From Nilaparvata lugens (lineage: Eukaryota > Arthropoda > Insecta > Hemiptera > Delphacidae), in assembly GCF_014356525.2 (NCBI RefSeq), contig NC_052518.1:98787422-98851421 (forward strand): 64,000 bases of DNA, read 5' to 3'. Below the pieces are notes generated by a model. The model had not been told where the DNA came from, ran no database searches, and saw nothing but the letters and a program-made list of their open reading frames with translations. Of this stretch, positions 1 through 9,385 are shown one piece after another. The position numbers and the translations under genes were made by a program. The first letter of the stretch is position 1; each line of letters opens with the position of its first letter.

Positions 1-79
1 GTCAAAATACAATCCATATTCATTTACTCTCAAATCAGACTTTACAGAAGAAAATCAAATTACTGCATATCTAAATAGA

Positions 80-411
80 AGTTTCTATAAATAACTTCTG
101 TAATGCTCACTCCTTTCAATTCGTTTTCTGTAAATTAGACAAAGAGTTTCTGTTCAAAATTTTTTTGAGACTTCTGTCTCTTGCAAAGGTCAAATAGTTT
201 AATTTTCAGATTAGGCAACTTCAACTCAGCTAATAGCTTATGAAGTACCTTAATCATAACTCTGATATTACATAACGTTTTTGTTAGTTTTCAATTATTT
301 TCATTTATATAAACAGAATTAGAAGATATTTTATTTATGTATTTTAGTTTATTTTTTCAAAATTATTGTACTGTCAATTTTGTTTGCAACTGTCAGTGTT
401 AATAAATTTCA
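80..411. repeat. Dispersed repeat, copy A
   Basis: This stretch is clearly related to 4886-5204 plus 5462-5504: the same order of phrases runs from a segment beginning gtttctataaataacttctg to one ending cagtgtt.aataaattt. The second copy is split by a SINE. There is no ORF. It may be the untranslated end of a retroelement, but I cannot assign a family. Confidence 0.7.
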
Positions 412-573
412 ATTTCATTGATGCTGAAATATGCACGGTGTTTATAAATGAATATCGCTGTTTCATTTCTCAATCTAAATAAAAGCCAAGTAATCATTTT
501 CTGCAGAATATATTATCTGTTTTTATATTCTGTTTCGAAATACATTTGTTATTCTGGTTTTATATGTATCCAA

Positions 574-640
574 TGGCGAAGGGATAAGCTGCTCAGTTAG
601 CAACTGAGAGGTACAGGGTTCGATTCCCGGTCTGGACAAT
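574..640 (+). mobile_element. tRNA-derived SINE head (remnant)
   Basis: An A-box-like stretch TGGCGAAGGG (574-583) and a B box GGTTCGATTCC (617-627) are spaced as in a polymerase III promoter. The acceptor stem of a real tRNA does not pair, so this is a SINE head rather than a tRNA gene. No 3' tail or target-site duplication is evident. It differs from the SINE family at 5219 and 44618. Confidence 0.5.
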
Positions 641-946
641 TTCACTCAACGAATTTCCTTCTGCTATTTAGTTCTTAGGTCAATATTTGCAGTAGCAGAA
701 GTCCTTAGTTCTATTTATATAACCTTCATTGGATATTTGAATTAGTTATTACTTTCTATTCTGGTTTCAAGTTTCTAGTATGTAAGGTTGTTTTCATTCA
801 TAGTTTTGAAGACAGAAAATTTTTTTTCTTGCTATCCTATAAATTCATTTAATCTTTTACCTCTCAGGTTATTTCGGGTCTCCATTACAACCAACCCTAT
901 TGTGGGCTACAGGAAATATTAATCTGAATTATCCAAGTCTTCTAAA

Positions 947-1109
947 ATATTAAGGTGAGATATTGTCAGTTCCACATCATTTATTTCAGCCAAACTAAAG
1001 TTTCAATGAATTTGAATACCAGTGATGATGGATGCCTCAAAGTGCATTGAAACTTTAGTTTGTCTCAAATAAATTATGTGACAATATCGCTATAATTTCA
1101 CCTTAATAT
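947..1109. repeat. Imperfect inverted repeat (foldback/MITE)
   Basis: Arms 947-1008 and 1045-1109 are reverse complements with a few mismatches and a small indel, around a loop of about 36 bases. The inner arm ends (caaactaaagtttcaatg / cattgaaactttagtttg) match perfectly. The structure suggests a small non-autonomous hairpin element. It lies beyond exon 4 of the RBM26/27 gene, on the downstream side. Confidence 0.65.
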
Positions 1110-1304
1110 AGAGAAATTCCACAATATTCATAGTCTAAATCTTCTGAAATAATTACCAGTATGTACAACATATTATAACTATAGAATAGGTTGTATAAAC
1201 TATTAAGATATCAATATGTTATCTATCTATGAAAATGTTGAAACCAAAGAGATCAGTGCATTTGAAAAGGTATTACATAAAATTTTATTGTAAAAAACAC
1301 GTAC

Positions 1305-1456
1305 CGATAAAGCGTTTCTCTGTTCTATGTCTCTTTGTTTATCACGCAGCTCTCGAAGCTCTCTCTCCTGACCATCAGGCTCAACGGCAGGCTCAAATGC
1401 AGGAACATAGTCTATTGGTTCAGCCGGGGGGCAAGCCGGACTTTCGGCACCCGGTT
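1305..1456 (-). CDS. swm: RBM26/27-like gene, probable coding exon 4
   Basis: The minus-strand open stretch of 152 bp lies between an acceptor (gattgacag at 1457-1465) and a donor (GTACGTG from 1304). It enters in phase 1, which is what exon 3 leaves, and exits in phase 0. It encodes about 50 residues: a Pro/Glu-rich start (EPGAESPACPPAEP) followed by a charged helical stretch (QERELRELRDKQRDIEQRN). Those residues are not diagnostic of RBM26/27, whose linker after the N-terminal domain is variable, so assignment rests on strand, phase and splice sites. An unseen exon between this and exon 3, or an unrelated gene, remains possible. The gene continues beyond the left edge, where the zinc finger and RRMs would lie. 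Confidence 0.5.
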
Positions 1457-1578
1457 CTGTCAATCACACATAACGTCAATACATTGAATCAAAAACCAAT
1501 CATGAATCATATCATTCTATTTTCAATCTTTATTCAAACACACATAATTGACCTCTATACTCATTAGCTGGATAATAT

Positions 1579-1942
1579 CATAGAGAAAATATAGCATAAG
1601 AAGATATTCCATGGTATAGGTCGTTTATGTTCCTAATTTCAAGCCGATTTTTTGTTAACTCTCTAACTATATTATATAGTCCTTGACAACGTTCAAGTTG
1701 ATTTCACACCGCCGTAGCGTAGCTTGAAATACGTCTTTTGAAAGATGTAGCCGTCTTATCTTCTAATGTTAAATCTACGCTATGCCGGTTTGAGATAATA
1801 CAGTTTGATAACACTAGGAGATACGTCGGCTAAGTCTTTCAAGATACACTACGGCGGTGTGAAATCAACTTGAACGTTGTCAAGGACTATATAATATAGT
1901 TAGAGAGTTAACAAAAAATCGGCTTGAAATTTGGAACATAAA
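1579..1942. mobile_element. MITE with long terminal inverted repeats, copy 1
   Basis: Arms of about 100 bp (1628-1728 and 1842-1942) are near-perfect reverse complements, running from the phrase aatttcaagccgattttttg to cacaccgccgtag. The left outer end starts catagagaaaat, as in copy 2 at 2451. The right outer end seems truncated. It lies in an intron of the RBM26/27-like gene. There is no ORF. Confidence 0.75.
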
Positions 1943-2450
1943 CGTTTGATGTCACCAAATCATAACAAAGAGATCCAGTAAACTGAAATTGAAATTCATT
2001 ATTGACAAAACCATGCATCATATCTTTCAATTAAGTATTTCAATATGAGTTACTTGAATGTTCAATTACAAAATATGTCTAGCACCCTTATTATATTGTA
2101 TTTCAAACACGACTAGTTTCGGCTAAGGTTGTCATTATCAAGTGTCAAAATGAATACTTATGAAAGGATATATTTATCATAAATTCATTCACTTACCCAT
2201 CAAGAAATGAATAATACCTTCCATAAATCACAGTATTTGAAGAGAAATTTATAAATATATTCAACAAGTAATGGAAATGAACAAACAATATTACTCACGA
2301 AAAGTATCAAATTTTGTTCTTCAGTAAAAGTTAAATAATAAAGATCAAGTTTTGTTCAATGCCATTACTTATCTACATAAATCACATTGCACAGTTTATA
2401 TTACAAGTCATTGAATACAATTCTGTCTGCTTAAGAATATTCATTAGAAC

Positions 2451-2734
2451 CATAGAGAAAATATAGCATAAGAAGATATCCTATCCCATGGTATAGGTAG
2501 TTATATGTTCCAAATTTCAAGCCGATTTTTTGTTAACTCAAGTCTATTAATACTGCACTGTATTGTTGGGGTAAGAGTGTAAGAGCGGCACAGTAAGAGA
2601 GACTGCCAGCGTCTCATAGCTTCACGAAAAAGATTTACTAGGACTATCGGCTTGCGTTAACAGTGAAATTTGGAACATAACAAACAATACCCCCTGTACC
2701 AGGGCATATATTCTTATACTATCTTTTCTCTATG
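2451..2734. mobile_element. MITE of the same family, copy 2
   Basis: Terminal inverted repeats start catagagaaaatatag and end with the reverse complement ctatcttttctctatg. About 70 bp at each end pair imperfectly, including the family phrase gttccaaatttcaagccg. The interior differs from copy 1 and holds no ORF. Both copies lie in the same intron. Confidence 0.7.
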
Positions 2735-3007
2735 ATTATATTTTGGTGGCACCAATATGTTCTCAATTCGTCAGATCTTATGTAAATTTTAATTTGAAAC
2801 CAATGGAACCTGAATCGAAATGCTGTTCCCTGGAAAAAACAATCGAAATGTTTGTCAATAAATTACAAGAAAACCTTGATATATTTATTAGTTGGAATGA
2901 CCTCTGCAAGTCAATTTTCACAGCATATTTCATATTCAGAGCCACAGATTACAAGCCTCTATTTTAATCATGATTTTTATACGAGGATAATAATATATCG
3001 AACTTAC

Positions 3008-3112
3008 CAGGAGATATTCTTTCAACTTTAATTTTAGTCTCTAAAATCGGCAGCTTGGGGGGCTGTAGATTTGCCAGTTCATTGAATAAAGTCTCGACAA
3101 ATGGGTCTGTTT
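3008..3112 (-). CDS. swm: RBM26/27-like gene, coding exon 3
   Basis: This minus-strand exon of 105 bp is bounded by an acceptor (ttgttttag, 3113-3121) and a consensus donor (GTAAGT from 3007). It enters and leaves in phase 1. It encodes TDPFVETLFNELANLQPPKL followed by PILETKIKVERISP. The first part matches the RBM26/RBM27 segment that follows the helical N-terminal domain (family pattern ET.x.FV..LF). It joins exon 2 in frame, the split codon giving Glu. The exon is too short for ordinary ORF calling. The family acts in the nucleus in poly(A) RNA binding and exosome-targeting (PAXT-type) complexes; that role is known for the family and is not visible here. Confidence 0.88.
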
Positions 3113-3268
3113 CTAAAACAATAAAAAAATGAATTCATTGAATAAATACATCTAACAAATACAGTTGATGATACAATTAAAGATCGGAAAAACATTTATA
3201 TTTTAATTTTAAAGTGTAAAATAAAAAAAAAGAGCAAGTATAAAAATCTAGTGTGGCGCACTCACACA

Positions 3269-4177
3269 ACTTTCCTTGCTCATTGAACTGTAGGCCTAAG
3301 CCCCATTCTTAAACGAGAATAATTTAGGGGAATAACATGATGACGATTGGCAGCAACATATTTGAAACTACGATCAGACTACTGTATATGTCTATATATA
3401 ATTGTTTTCATAGTACTTTTTCCTTTGTTTAAATTGTGAAATTCTATATTTTTTAAAAGTCGTCAAAACAGCTGTTCTACAGATTAAATACTGTATCTCG
3501 ACTATGTGTTCTTTTTATGAACTGCTCTACCTACCTACCTCATGCACGAGAAGGAGGTTACAAAGTCCATTTCTCAAGGATTTGATGGACCCCCATTAGT
3601 TTCCCAAAAAAAGAAGACTCATGCCAGTTAATATAGCTGATAAATAACTGTAAAGCGTATGAATTTGAAAAAAATCGGTCAAGTCATTTTTGAGAAAATC
3701 GTGAAAAACATGGTTTTTTAGTAATTATCCGCCATTTTTCTCAAGAATATTACGGAGCTCCTGCAATTTTCCCAGAAATGAGACTCATGTCAGTTGATAG
3801 GGTTTATAAATAGCTATCCAGAGTATAAATTTGAAGAAAATCGTTAGAGCCGTTTTCGATAAAACCGTAAAAAACATGTTTGTTTAGTAATTATCCGCCA
3901 TTTTTTCCGCCATCTTGAATTGAATTTTGTTGAATTTCTTATTGTCGGATCCTCATAGTTTAAGGACCTTAAGTTTAAAATGTAAAGTCAATTGGTTAAT
4001 TAGGAATGAAGTTATCGTGTTCACAGACATACACACTCACTCACACAGACCAACACCCAAAAATCATGTTTTTGGACTTAGGGGACCTTGAAACGTATAG
4101 AAAACTTGAAATTAGGGTACCTTATTTTTTTTGGAAAGCAATACTTTCCTTACCTATGGTAATAGGGCAAGGAAAGT
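3269..4177. mobile_element. Non-autonomous element with 11-bp terminal inverted repeats
   Basis: The left end ACTTTCCTTGC (3269-3279) is the inverse of the right end GCAAGGAAAGT (4167-4177). The right end also forms a hairpin by itself (4143-4177). The interior contains two degenerate tandem units of about 165 bp (about 3575-3735 and 3740-3905), each closing with agtaattatccgccattttt. There is no ORF. It is intronic to the RBM26/27-like gene. A Helitron-like end is an alternative because of the terminal hairpin. Confidence 0.5.
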
Positions 4178-4885
4178 AAAAAGAACAGGATGTTCTTAAA
4201 AAAAAGTATGAGTTGAATAATTCTCAAGTTTTGAGTTTTGACTCAGTTCTTTTCATACTTGCGATGTTTCTTGAGTATAATTATTCAATTGTTATTAAGT
4301 GTATAATCCTAATAGTTTGGCTACCTAGTAAACCGGTTAAAAACTGGGTAAGTCTTATGTTAAGCCCGGTTCAGACACTCAAGTTTAGCCTAAGTCTTTT
4401 GCTCAAGCAAAAGTCGGAGCATGTAAGTCGTTGCGTCTGGACGGTAAAACGGATGGGTCTTTAAGCTTAAAAAAGCCCCATCAAATTTAAAATGTATCAG
4501 CCGGGAATCTTTTTCCATCAAACCGTCCGTCATTTGCCTATCCACCTAAACCTAAATCGCGTAATAATAGAGAAATTGTGATTTCAGATTCGGATTCAGC
4601 GCCCTCAAATTAATAAAATGCCTTGCGAGTACTTAAATAGCAAGTTTTTTATCGATTGTATATAACGCCATTTAACCATTTTTTTATTCTTGATTCTCAT
4701 TATACTCTCAGAATTAGATGTTGATATGTTGTTGCTTCCTAGGACTCTAACAATTTTTCTGTCTCAGGATTTTTATTTATTTATTTTTTTATTAATATAT
4801 TATGACCTTAGTTCATATATTAATATATAAATGTATATGTCCTCAAATTCTTCTTAATTTATTTTCCTAGGATTGTATTATACTT

Positions 4886-5504
4886 TTTGGTTTCTATAAA
4901 TAACTTCTGTAATGTTCACTCCTTTCAATTAATTTTCTGTGAATAGACAAAGATTTTCTGTTAAATTTTTTTTCGAGGCTTCTGTCTCTTGCAAGGGTCA
5001 AATAGTTTAATTTTCAGAGTAGGTAACTTTAACTCAGCTAATAGCTTATGAAGTACCTTAATTATAACTCTGACGCTACATAATGTTTTTGTTAGTTATT
5101 AATTATTTTCATTTATATAAATATAATTAGAAGATAATATTTTATTATGTATTTTAGTTTTTTATTTTTTCAAAATTATTGTACTGATTTGTTAAGTTAA
5201 TTTACTTTTGTTTGTAAAAAAAATAAATTCGTATGGCTTTTGTTGGTGGGGAGTTCCCTTTCGGGAATGTTCCACCGCCTGAATATATAATTTAAGCCGT
5301 CAATGGGCCTTACGACTGTCATACTTCAGCCGGGACCGACAGTTTAACGTGCCCATCCGATAACACGGGAGTGATCTGGTTAAAAAACTTTTGGTAATGA
5401 GAGGGGTTCGAACCCGGGATCTCTATGCTGCAAAATTTGTAAATTGTCTTTTGTTTGTAAATTGTCAGTGTTATGAATAAATTTCCATTTCAAAATTTCA
5501 ACAA
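4886..5504. repeat. Dispersed repeat, copy B, split by a SINE
   Basis: The copy resembles 80-411 across about 320 bp, up to the phrase caaaattattgtactg at 5171-5186. It resumes after the SINE with attgtcagtgtt near 5461. It is nested in the 4363-5911 transposon, so the order of events was transposon, then repeat, then SINE. Confidence 0.7.
5219..5433 (-). mobile_element. tRNA-derived SINE, 5'-truncated
   Basis: This copy is read on the minus strand and lacks the A box, which is present in the full copy at 44618-44869. The B box GGTTCGAACCC is intact at 5405-5415. The body matches the other copy through acagtttaacgtgcccatcc and cttttgttggtggggag. A 14-bp target-site duplication, cttttgtttgtaaa, flanks it at 5205-5218 and 5448-5461. 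Between the truncated head and the right duplication sit 14 extra bases (5434-5447) resembling the local flank. Confidence 0.85.
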
Positions 5505-6162
5505 AAAAAAATCAAAAATATTATGATTTACTATCATGATATATTAAGATGTACTATATTTTTGATAGGAATACTATCTATTTCAATCCATTTACAATCA
5601 CTGTGTCTCGAGATATAACATGTAAGCAAATCCATTTAGCGATTAACAGTAATATTGTTGTCATTATGTTGTTAAATATAGCATTATCCAGTTGAATCAG
5701 CGAAAAAATACGATATAATTATTACTCATCTACCGGATAAATGGTAGATGTTGATGACGAACTGAGCTTGTGAGCACAAAAATAGGAAAATGGACGACAT
5801 AAGACGTAAGCGAGTGGACACAATTTTACATCCGTCTTTTGCTTGAACCAAACGATCCGTCTTTTGCTTGAGCAAAAGACTGATGTTAAACTAGAGCGTC
5901 TGGACCGGGCTTTATATAATATTTGACCTGACTGATTGATTCTTATTTCTCTCTGTTTGACCTGACTGATATACAGTAAGCTAACTGTTATCAATTGTTA
6001 CGGTATTGCTTTTAATCATTAATAGAATTGCTTTGTTGTTTATTCTGTGATAATTACATTAAATTAGCTCTGGACTGATTTAACGTTGAAACAGATAATA
6101 CTTTATTCTTGCATTGCTGAGATTTTTTTATTGAATGGACTTTCAGTTTACTATCTTTCTCC

Positions 6163-6192
6163 ACTGCCATTATAACGTGGACCTCACTATAG
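6163..6192. repeat. Solo end of the tatagtgagg MITE family
   Basis: The bases match the right terminal repeat of the element ending at 29759 (actgccattataacgtgg then acctcactatag). No inverted partner is found nearby, so this is an element remnant. Confidence 0.55.
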
Positions 6193-6376
6193 CAATAATC
6201 ATGTTCAATTGTTCAAGTATGATTATGAAGCCTGGTTGAGTGATAAATTACATCGTAAATTAACTTAAATTGATAATAGCAGGAATGGAGTACTAGTAAC
6301 GAATTATCACTGCATTCTCCATCTTATTAAATCAACATTAGCCTATCAAAATTAAGCTACTTCTTAAACAAATTAA

Positions 6377-7211
6377 GGACCGGTTTCCGAGCTTGGGATC
6401 TATAAGTTCTGGACTTACAGAATCCAGGACTAAAATAAGCTCTCGGGTCTAAATCTACTTTCTGAGTCACGATTTTATCTTCTAAACTCCGGGGTCTATT
6501 AAGTTCTCGACTTATTTGTGTCCAGGACTTTAACGTAGTAAACATGAGGGAAATTCACAATATTTTGCTGTTGTATGATTGGCATTATAACAAAACGAAA
6601 ACAACTGATTGCAGCGGGATAATTCAAATGAGCATGCTCTCCAAATTATTTTGTGAAAATACGTTTCGATTTCTTTGTAGGCCTATTCAAAGCAAAACCT
6701 AACCTTTTGAAAGATGAATGAATAAGCATTTCATTTTATGTTATGCTATTATTGATCATTGATCCTAACCAGTGATTTTGGAATAAAAAATTCATTAGGC
6801 TATTGAGTTTGAAAACGTATTTGTTGAAAAAAAACTGGAATAGTAATTTATTATTGTTATATTAATATGTTGAATATGACATTGATTAATAACATTCAGA
6901 TGGGAATAAAAGTCCAAGGCAATCCTTGTATTATTTTTCTTGAACATTTTTAGGTTATGTAACAGTCGTGAAATAAGGTTGTTTTTTACGCATAATTCTG
7001 ATAAAATTTTATTCCAAAATAAACTTGCAAACAATAAATTATGAATTTAGATGGACTAATCCAAATAATTTAGGTATTCCATGACATCTATTTGGCTTTT
7101 CATCTACTCCAAAACAATTACTGGATTGTGTTTGCTTAGTCAAGTCTAGAACTTAAATTTAAACCCTACCCCAGTCGAGGGTTTAAAATCACGCTGTTTC
7201 AAGTCCGGCCC
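6377..7211. mobile_element. Probable TTAA-flanked non-autonomous element
   Basis: The segment lies between TTAA at 6373-6376 and TTAA at 7212-7215. The left end reads GGACCGG and the right end CCGGCCC. Short inner phrases around ctggactt and ctagactt are also inverted relative to one another. There is no transposase. TTAA targets are typical of piggyBac-type transposases, but the repeats are too weak to be sure. It abuts exon 2 of the RBM26/27-like gene. Confidence 0.42.
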
Positions 7212-7234
7212 TTAATGTGTTAAAGTAAATGTAC

Positions 7235-7353
7235 CTTTTTGAAGAAACACCTCCAATTGATTCGTCATACTTTCTCGAAGTTCTTGAATGGGCTTGTCCT
7301 TCTTGATTAAAGCATAAACGTACTTTGCCAAAGCCGCTGGATCCGCGTCGCAC
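7235..7353 (-). CDS. swm: RBM26/27-like gene, coding exon 2
   Basis: The minus-strand exon of 119 bp runs from an acceptor (tattattaaaag) to a donor (AAAG|GTACAT at 7234). It encodes CDADPAALAKYVYALIKKDK followed by PIQELRESMTNQLEVFLQK. This is a close match to the N-terminal PWI-like helical domain of vertebrate RBM26/RBM27, whose hallmark is CDADP.ALAKYV.AL.KKDK..KEL plus QL.VFLQKE. It enters in phase 2 from exon 1 and leaves in phase 1 into exon 3. The domain is the most conserved N-terminal part of the family. A tandem repeat of 81-bp units begins 24 bp upstream of it in the intron. Confidence 0.95.
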
Positions 7354-7377
7354 CTTTTAATAATAAAACACAAGGAA

Positions 7378-7697
7378 AATGGAATTATTGTTTTATTGGT
7401 AATAAAGGGGTAGGTTAAGTTATTCAATAATAATTCAAACTTTAACCAAGCGTTGATAAATGGAATTATCGTTTTATTGGTAATAAAGGGTTAGGTTAAG
7501 TTATTCAATAACAATTCAAACTTTAGCCAAGCGTTGATAAATGGAATTATCGTTTTATGATAATAAAGGGGTAGGTTAAGTTATTCAATAATAATTCAAA
7601 CTTTAACCAAGCGTTGATAAATGGAATTATCGTTTTATTGGTAATAAAGGGGTAGGTTAAGTTATTCAATAATAATTCAAACTTCCAAGCGTTGATG
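7378..7697. repeat. 81-bp minisatellite, four units
   Basis: Units start at 7378, 7459, 7540 and 7620 (81, 81, 80 and about 78 bp), each beginning aatggaattat(t/c)gttttat and ending aaccaagcgttgata. Units differ by only a few bases. The array sits in intron 1 of the RBM26/27-like gene just upstream of the exon 2 acceptor. Confidence 0.95.
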
Positions 7698-8353
7698 AAT
7701 CAAGGTTATGTTCAAAAAAATTTCAAATAGCAAGATTACACTTAATAAAAAACAGTAGATTGAACATTAACTTGAATACCTATAGATTAATATTTAATTT
7801 TAACTATTATCTATACGCATGCAGGACATGTACAACATTGCAACTTCTAGGCATTACAACCTACAACAGTTGAACTCAATGCTTAACCAGCTGTTATCAA
7901 TTGCAATGAAATAAATTTGATGAGAACGGAAAAATCGAACTGTCCTGTCTCCGCATAATTGATACCTAGAATGTAATACATTTACATTTATTCATACAAT
8001 ATTTTGCCGTAATAATATGGATGCTTCAAACGTCAATATTGACAATCTGGCACCAAAATCACAGGATGAATTCAGTAATGATTCCAGACAACAGTAAACC
8101 AATTGATTCTGTAATCTGATTGTATCTATTTTCATGAATTATTTCAATTTTAATTAGCATAATCAAATCCATTATCTATTATATTAAATAAATGATAAGA
8201 TAACCAAAATTCAGTGAGTGAAAAGTGAGTAGGTAAGGGTAGGTTCGTCAAACTTTTTTTAGATAATGTAATCAGATTCGAAAACAAATTATCACAGTAC
8301 CGAACCAAATATTAATTTTATTTTAAATATATTCAGATACACGGCCTACTTAC
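7698..8353. other. Intron 1, unique-looking part
   Basis: AT-rich intron sequence between the minisatellite and exon 1 of the RBM26/27-like gene. I see no ORF, repeat boundary or RNA gene in it. Confidence 0.6.
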
Positions 8354-8412
8354 AACGGTTCCAAGATAGTAGTTAGCCATGATTTGAAAGCGTCAGGGTT
8401 CTCGATAAACAT
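8354..8412 (-). CDS. swm: RBM26/27-like gene, first coding exon
   Basis: Reading the minus strand from the ATG at 8412-8410 gives MFIENPDAFKSWLTTILEP, then a Leu codon split over the donor GTAAG (from 8353). The vertebrate proteins start with a closely similar stretch (M.IENF.ALKSWL...LEPICDADP), and exon 2 continues exactly at CDADP. Start choice follows this alignment. An AG two bases before the ATG (ttttag then c) could be a 3' splice site, so a 5'-untranslated exon may lie further right. A LINE and an assembly gap lie within 300 bp upstream and may displace or hide the promoter. Confidence 0.92.
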
Positions 8413-8586
8413 GCTAAAATATTCTCAACTTCAACTGGACTAAACTTATTAGTTATTGATGAATAACCATTGGTACAGTTTTAGTGATTCTACCACAAAG
8501 ATATTTTAGTTCAGAACTTTACGTGGGGGTATCATCAGTATACTAAAATGTCTTGCAACTTGCAAATGTCTATTTCTGAAATCAAC

Positions 8587-8686
8587 NNNNNNNNNNNNNN
8601 NNNNNNNNNNNNNNNNNNNNNNNNNNNNNNNNNNNNNNNNNNNNNNNNNNNNNNNNNNNNNNNNNNNNNNNNNNNNNNNNNNNNNN
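8587..8686. other. Assembly gap (100 N)
   Basis: Exactly 100 N, a conventional gap of unknown size. It interrupts the LINE just inside the RT domain; no LINE sequence is recognisable left of the gap, so the rest of the RT is missing or hidden. Confidence 0.99.
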
Positions 8687-9385
8687 CTTTTTCAACTCGT
8701 CCTTGCATACTTCATATTTTTCCTGTAATCTCATCATATCCAGCTGAGTTACTTGGTTTTAGGTTGTCAAGAAGGCAGTCAATGTCTGATTCTGAAATTG
8801 TGGAGAAATCACTGAATAATGGAGCATCAAGCATCTCATCCTCACTATCTAATGCGTGCATATTTGACTTTGGTGGCGTTGTGTGATATAAATTGAAGAT
8901 ATCACTAATATGCTTGGGGTTTACTATTTTTCCGTTTTCCCAGTTCAGCACTAGGTTGTCCTGTACTCCTAGCTTGTTTTTGTTTCTTTCATTATTGATA
9001 ATCTTCCAGAGAATTTTTGTTTTATTATTAGTCTTTTCAATTCTACTTCTTATCTGCTGCACTTTCTTCTCTCTCACTTCAGTGTCATAGGCCTTCTTTA
9101 AATTAGAGCATTTTTCTTTATCTTCCAGAGAGCCTGTTGCCAAGTACTGGTTATTTGCTTGGAGTAGTTTGTGTCTCAATGTCAATGTGTATTGTCCCAA
9201 AAGATATTTTTTTCGGATGTAGTAATTTTTTTAATTCTCGAGGCATTGCACTATCCATACTTATCCGCATTATCTTCAGAAAGTTATTATATTTGTCATC
9301 TACTTGAGGAGAGTTTGTCACCCTTGTCCAGTCAGCCTGCTGAAGCAATGTCTTTAGTTGATTTAGATTTTCTGTGGAGAAGTTT
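8687..9385 (-). pseudogene. LINE ORF2, linker and start of reverse transcriptase
   Basis: The minus-strand reading resumes right after the gene fragment with NFSTENLNQLKTLLQQADW, the family's segment before RT, then continues about 60 residues and shifts frame near 9190. The second frame (9200 to 8687) has a Lys/Glu-rich linker, the F.IYH-type segment before RT (ISDIFNLYHT) and the RT opening motif LKPSNSAGYDEIT. The sequence then stops at the assembly gap. The frameshift and truncation make it non-functional. Confidence 0.82.

Larger units (their letters stand above)
4363..5911. mobile_element. Non-autonomous DNA transposon with TTA target duplication
   Basis: Terminal inverted repeats of about 55 bp begin AGCCCGGTTCAGAC at 4363 and end GTCTGGACCGGGCT at 5911. 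They share the inner phrase cttttgctcaagcaaaag. Both ends are flanked by TTA (4360-4362, 5912-5914), a 3-bp target duplication as made by PIF/Harbinger-type transposases. The interior carries a copy of the 80-411 repeat and a SINE, and no transposase. Confidence 0.7.

Noticed and set aside
574..640. A genuine tRNA gene
   Set aside because: A and B boxes are present, but the acceptor stem and anticodon arm do not form properly, so a SINE head fits better.
2743..2967. 74-codon plus-strand frame
   Set aside because: No family likeness, no splice context, and it lies in an intron of a minus-strand gene.
8548..8886. Plus-strand frame through the first gap
   Set aside because: It is joined only by Ns and lies antisense to the LINE RT on the right.
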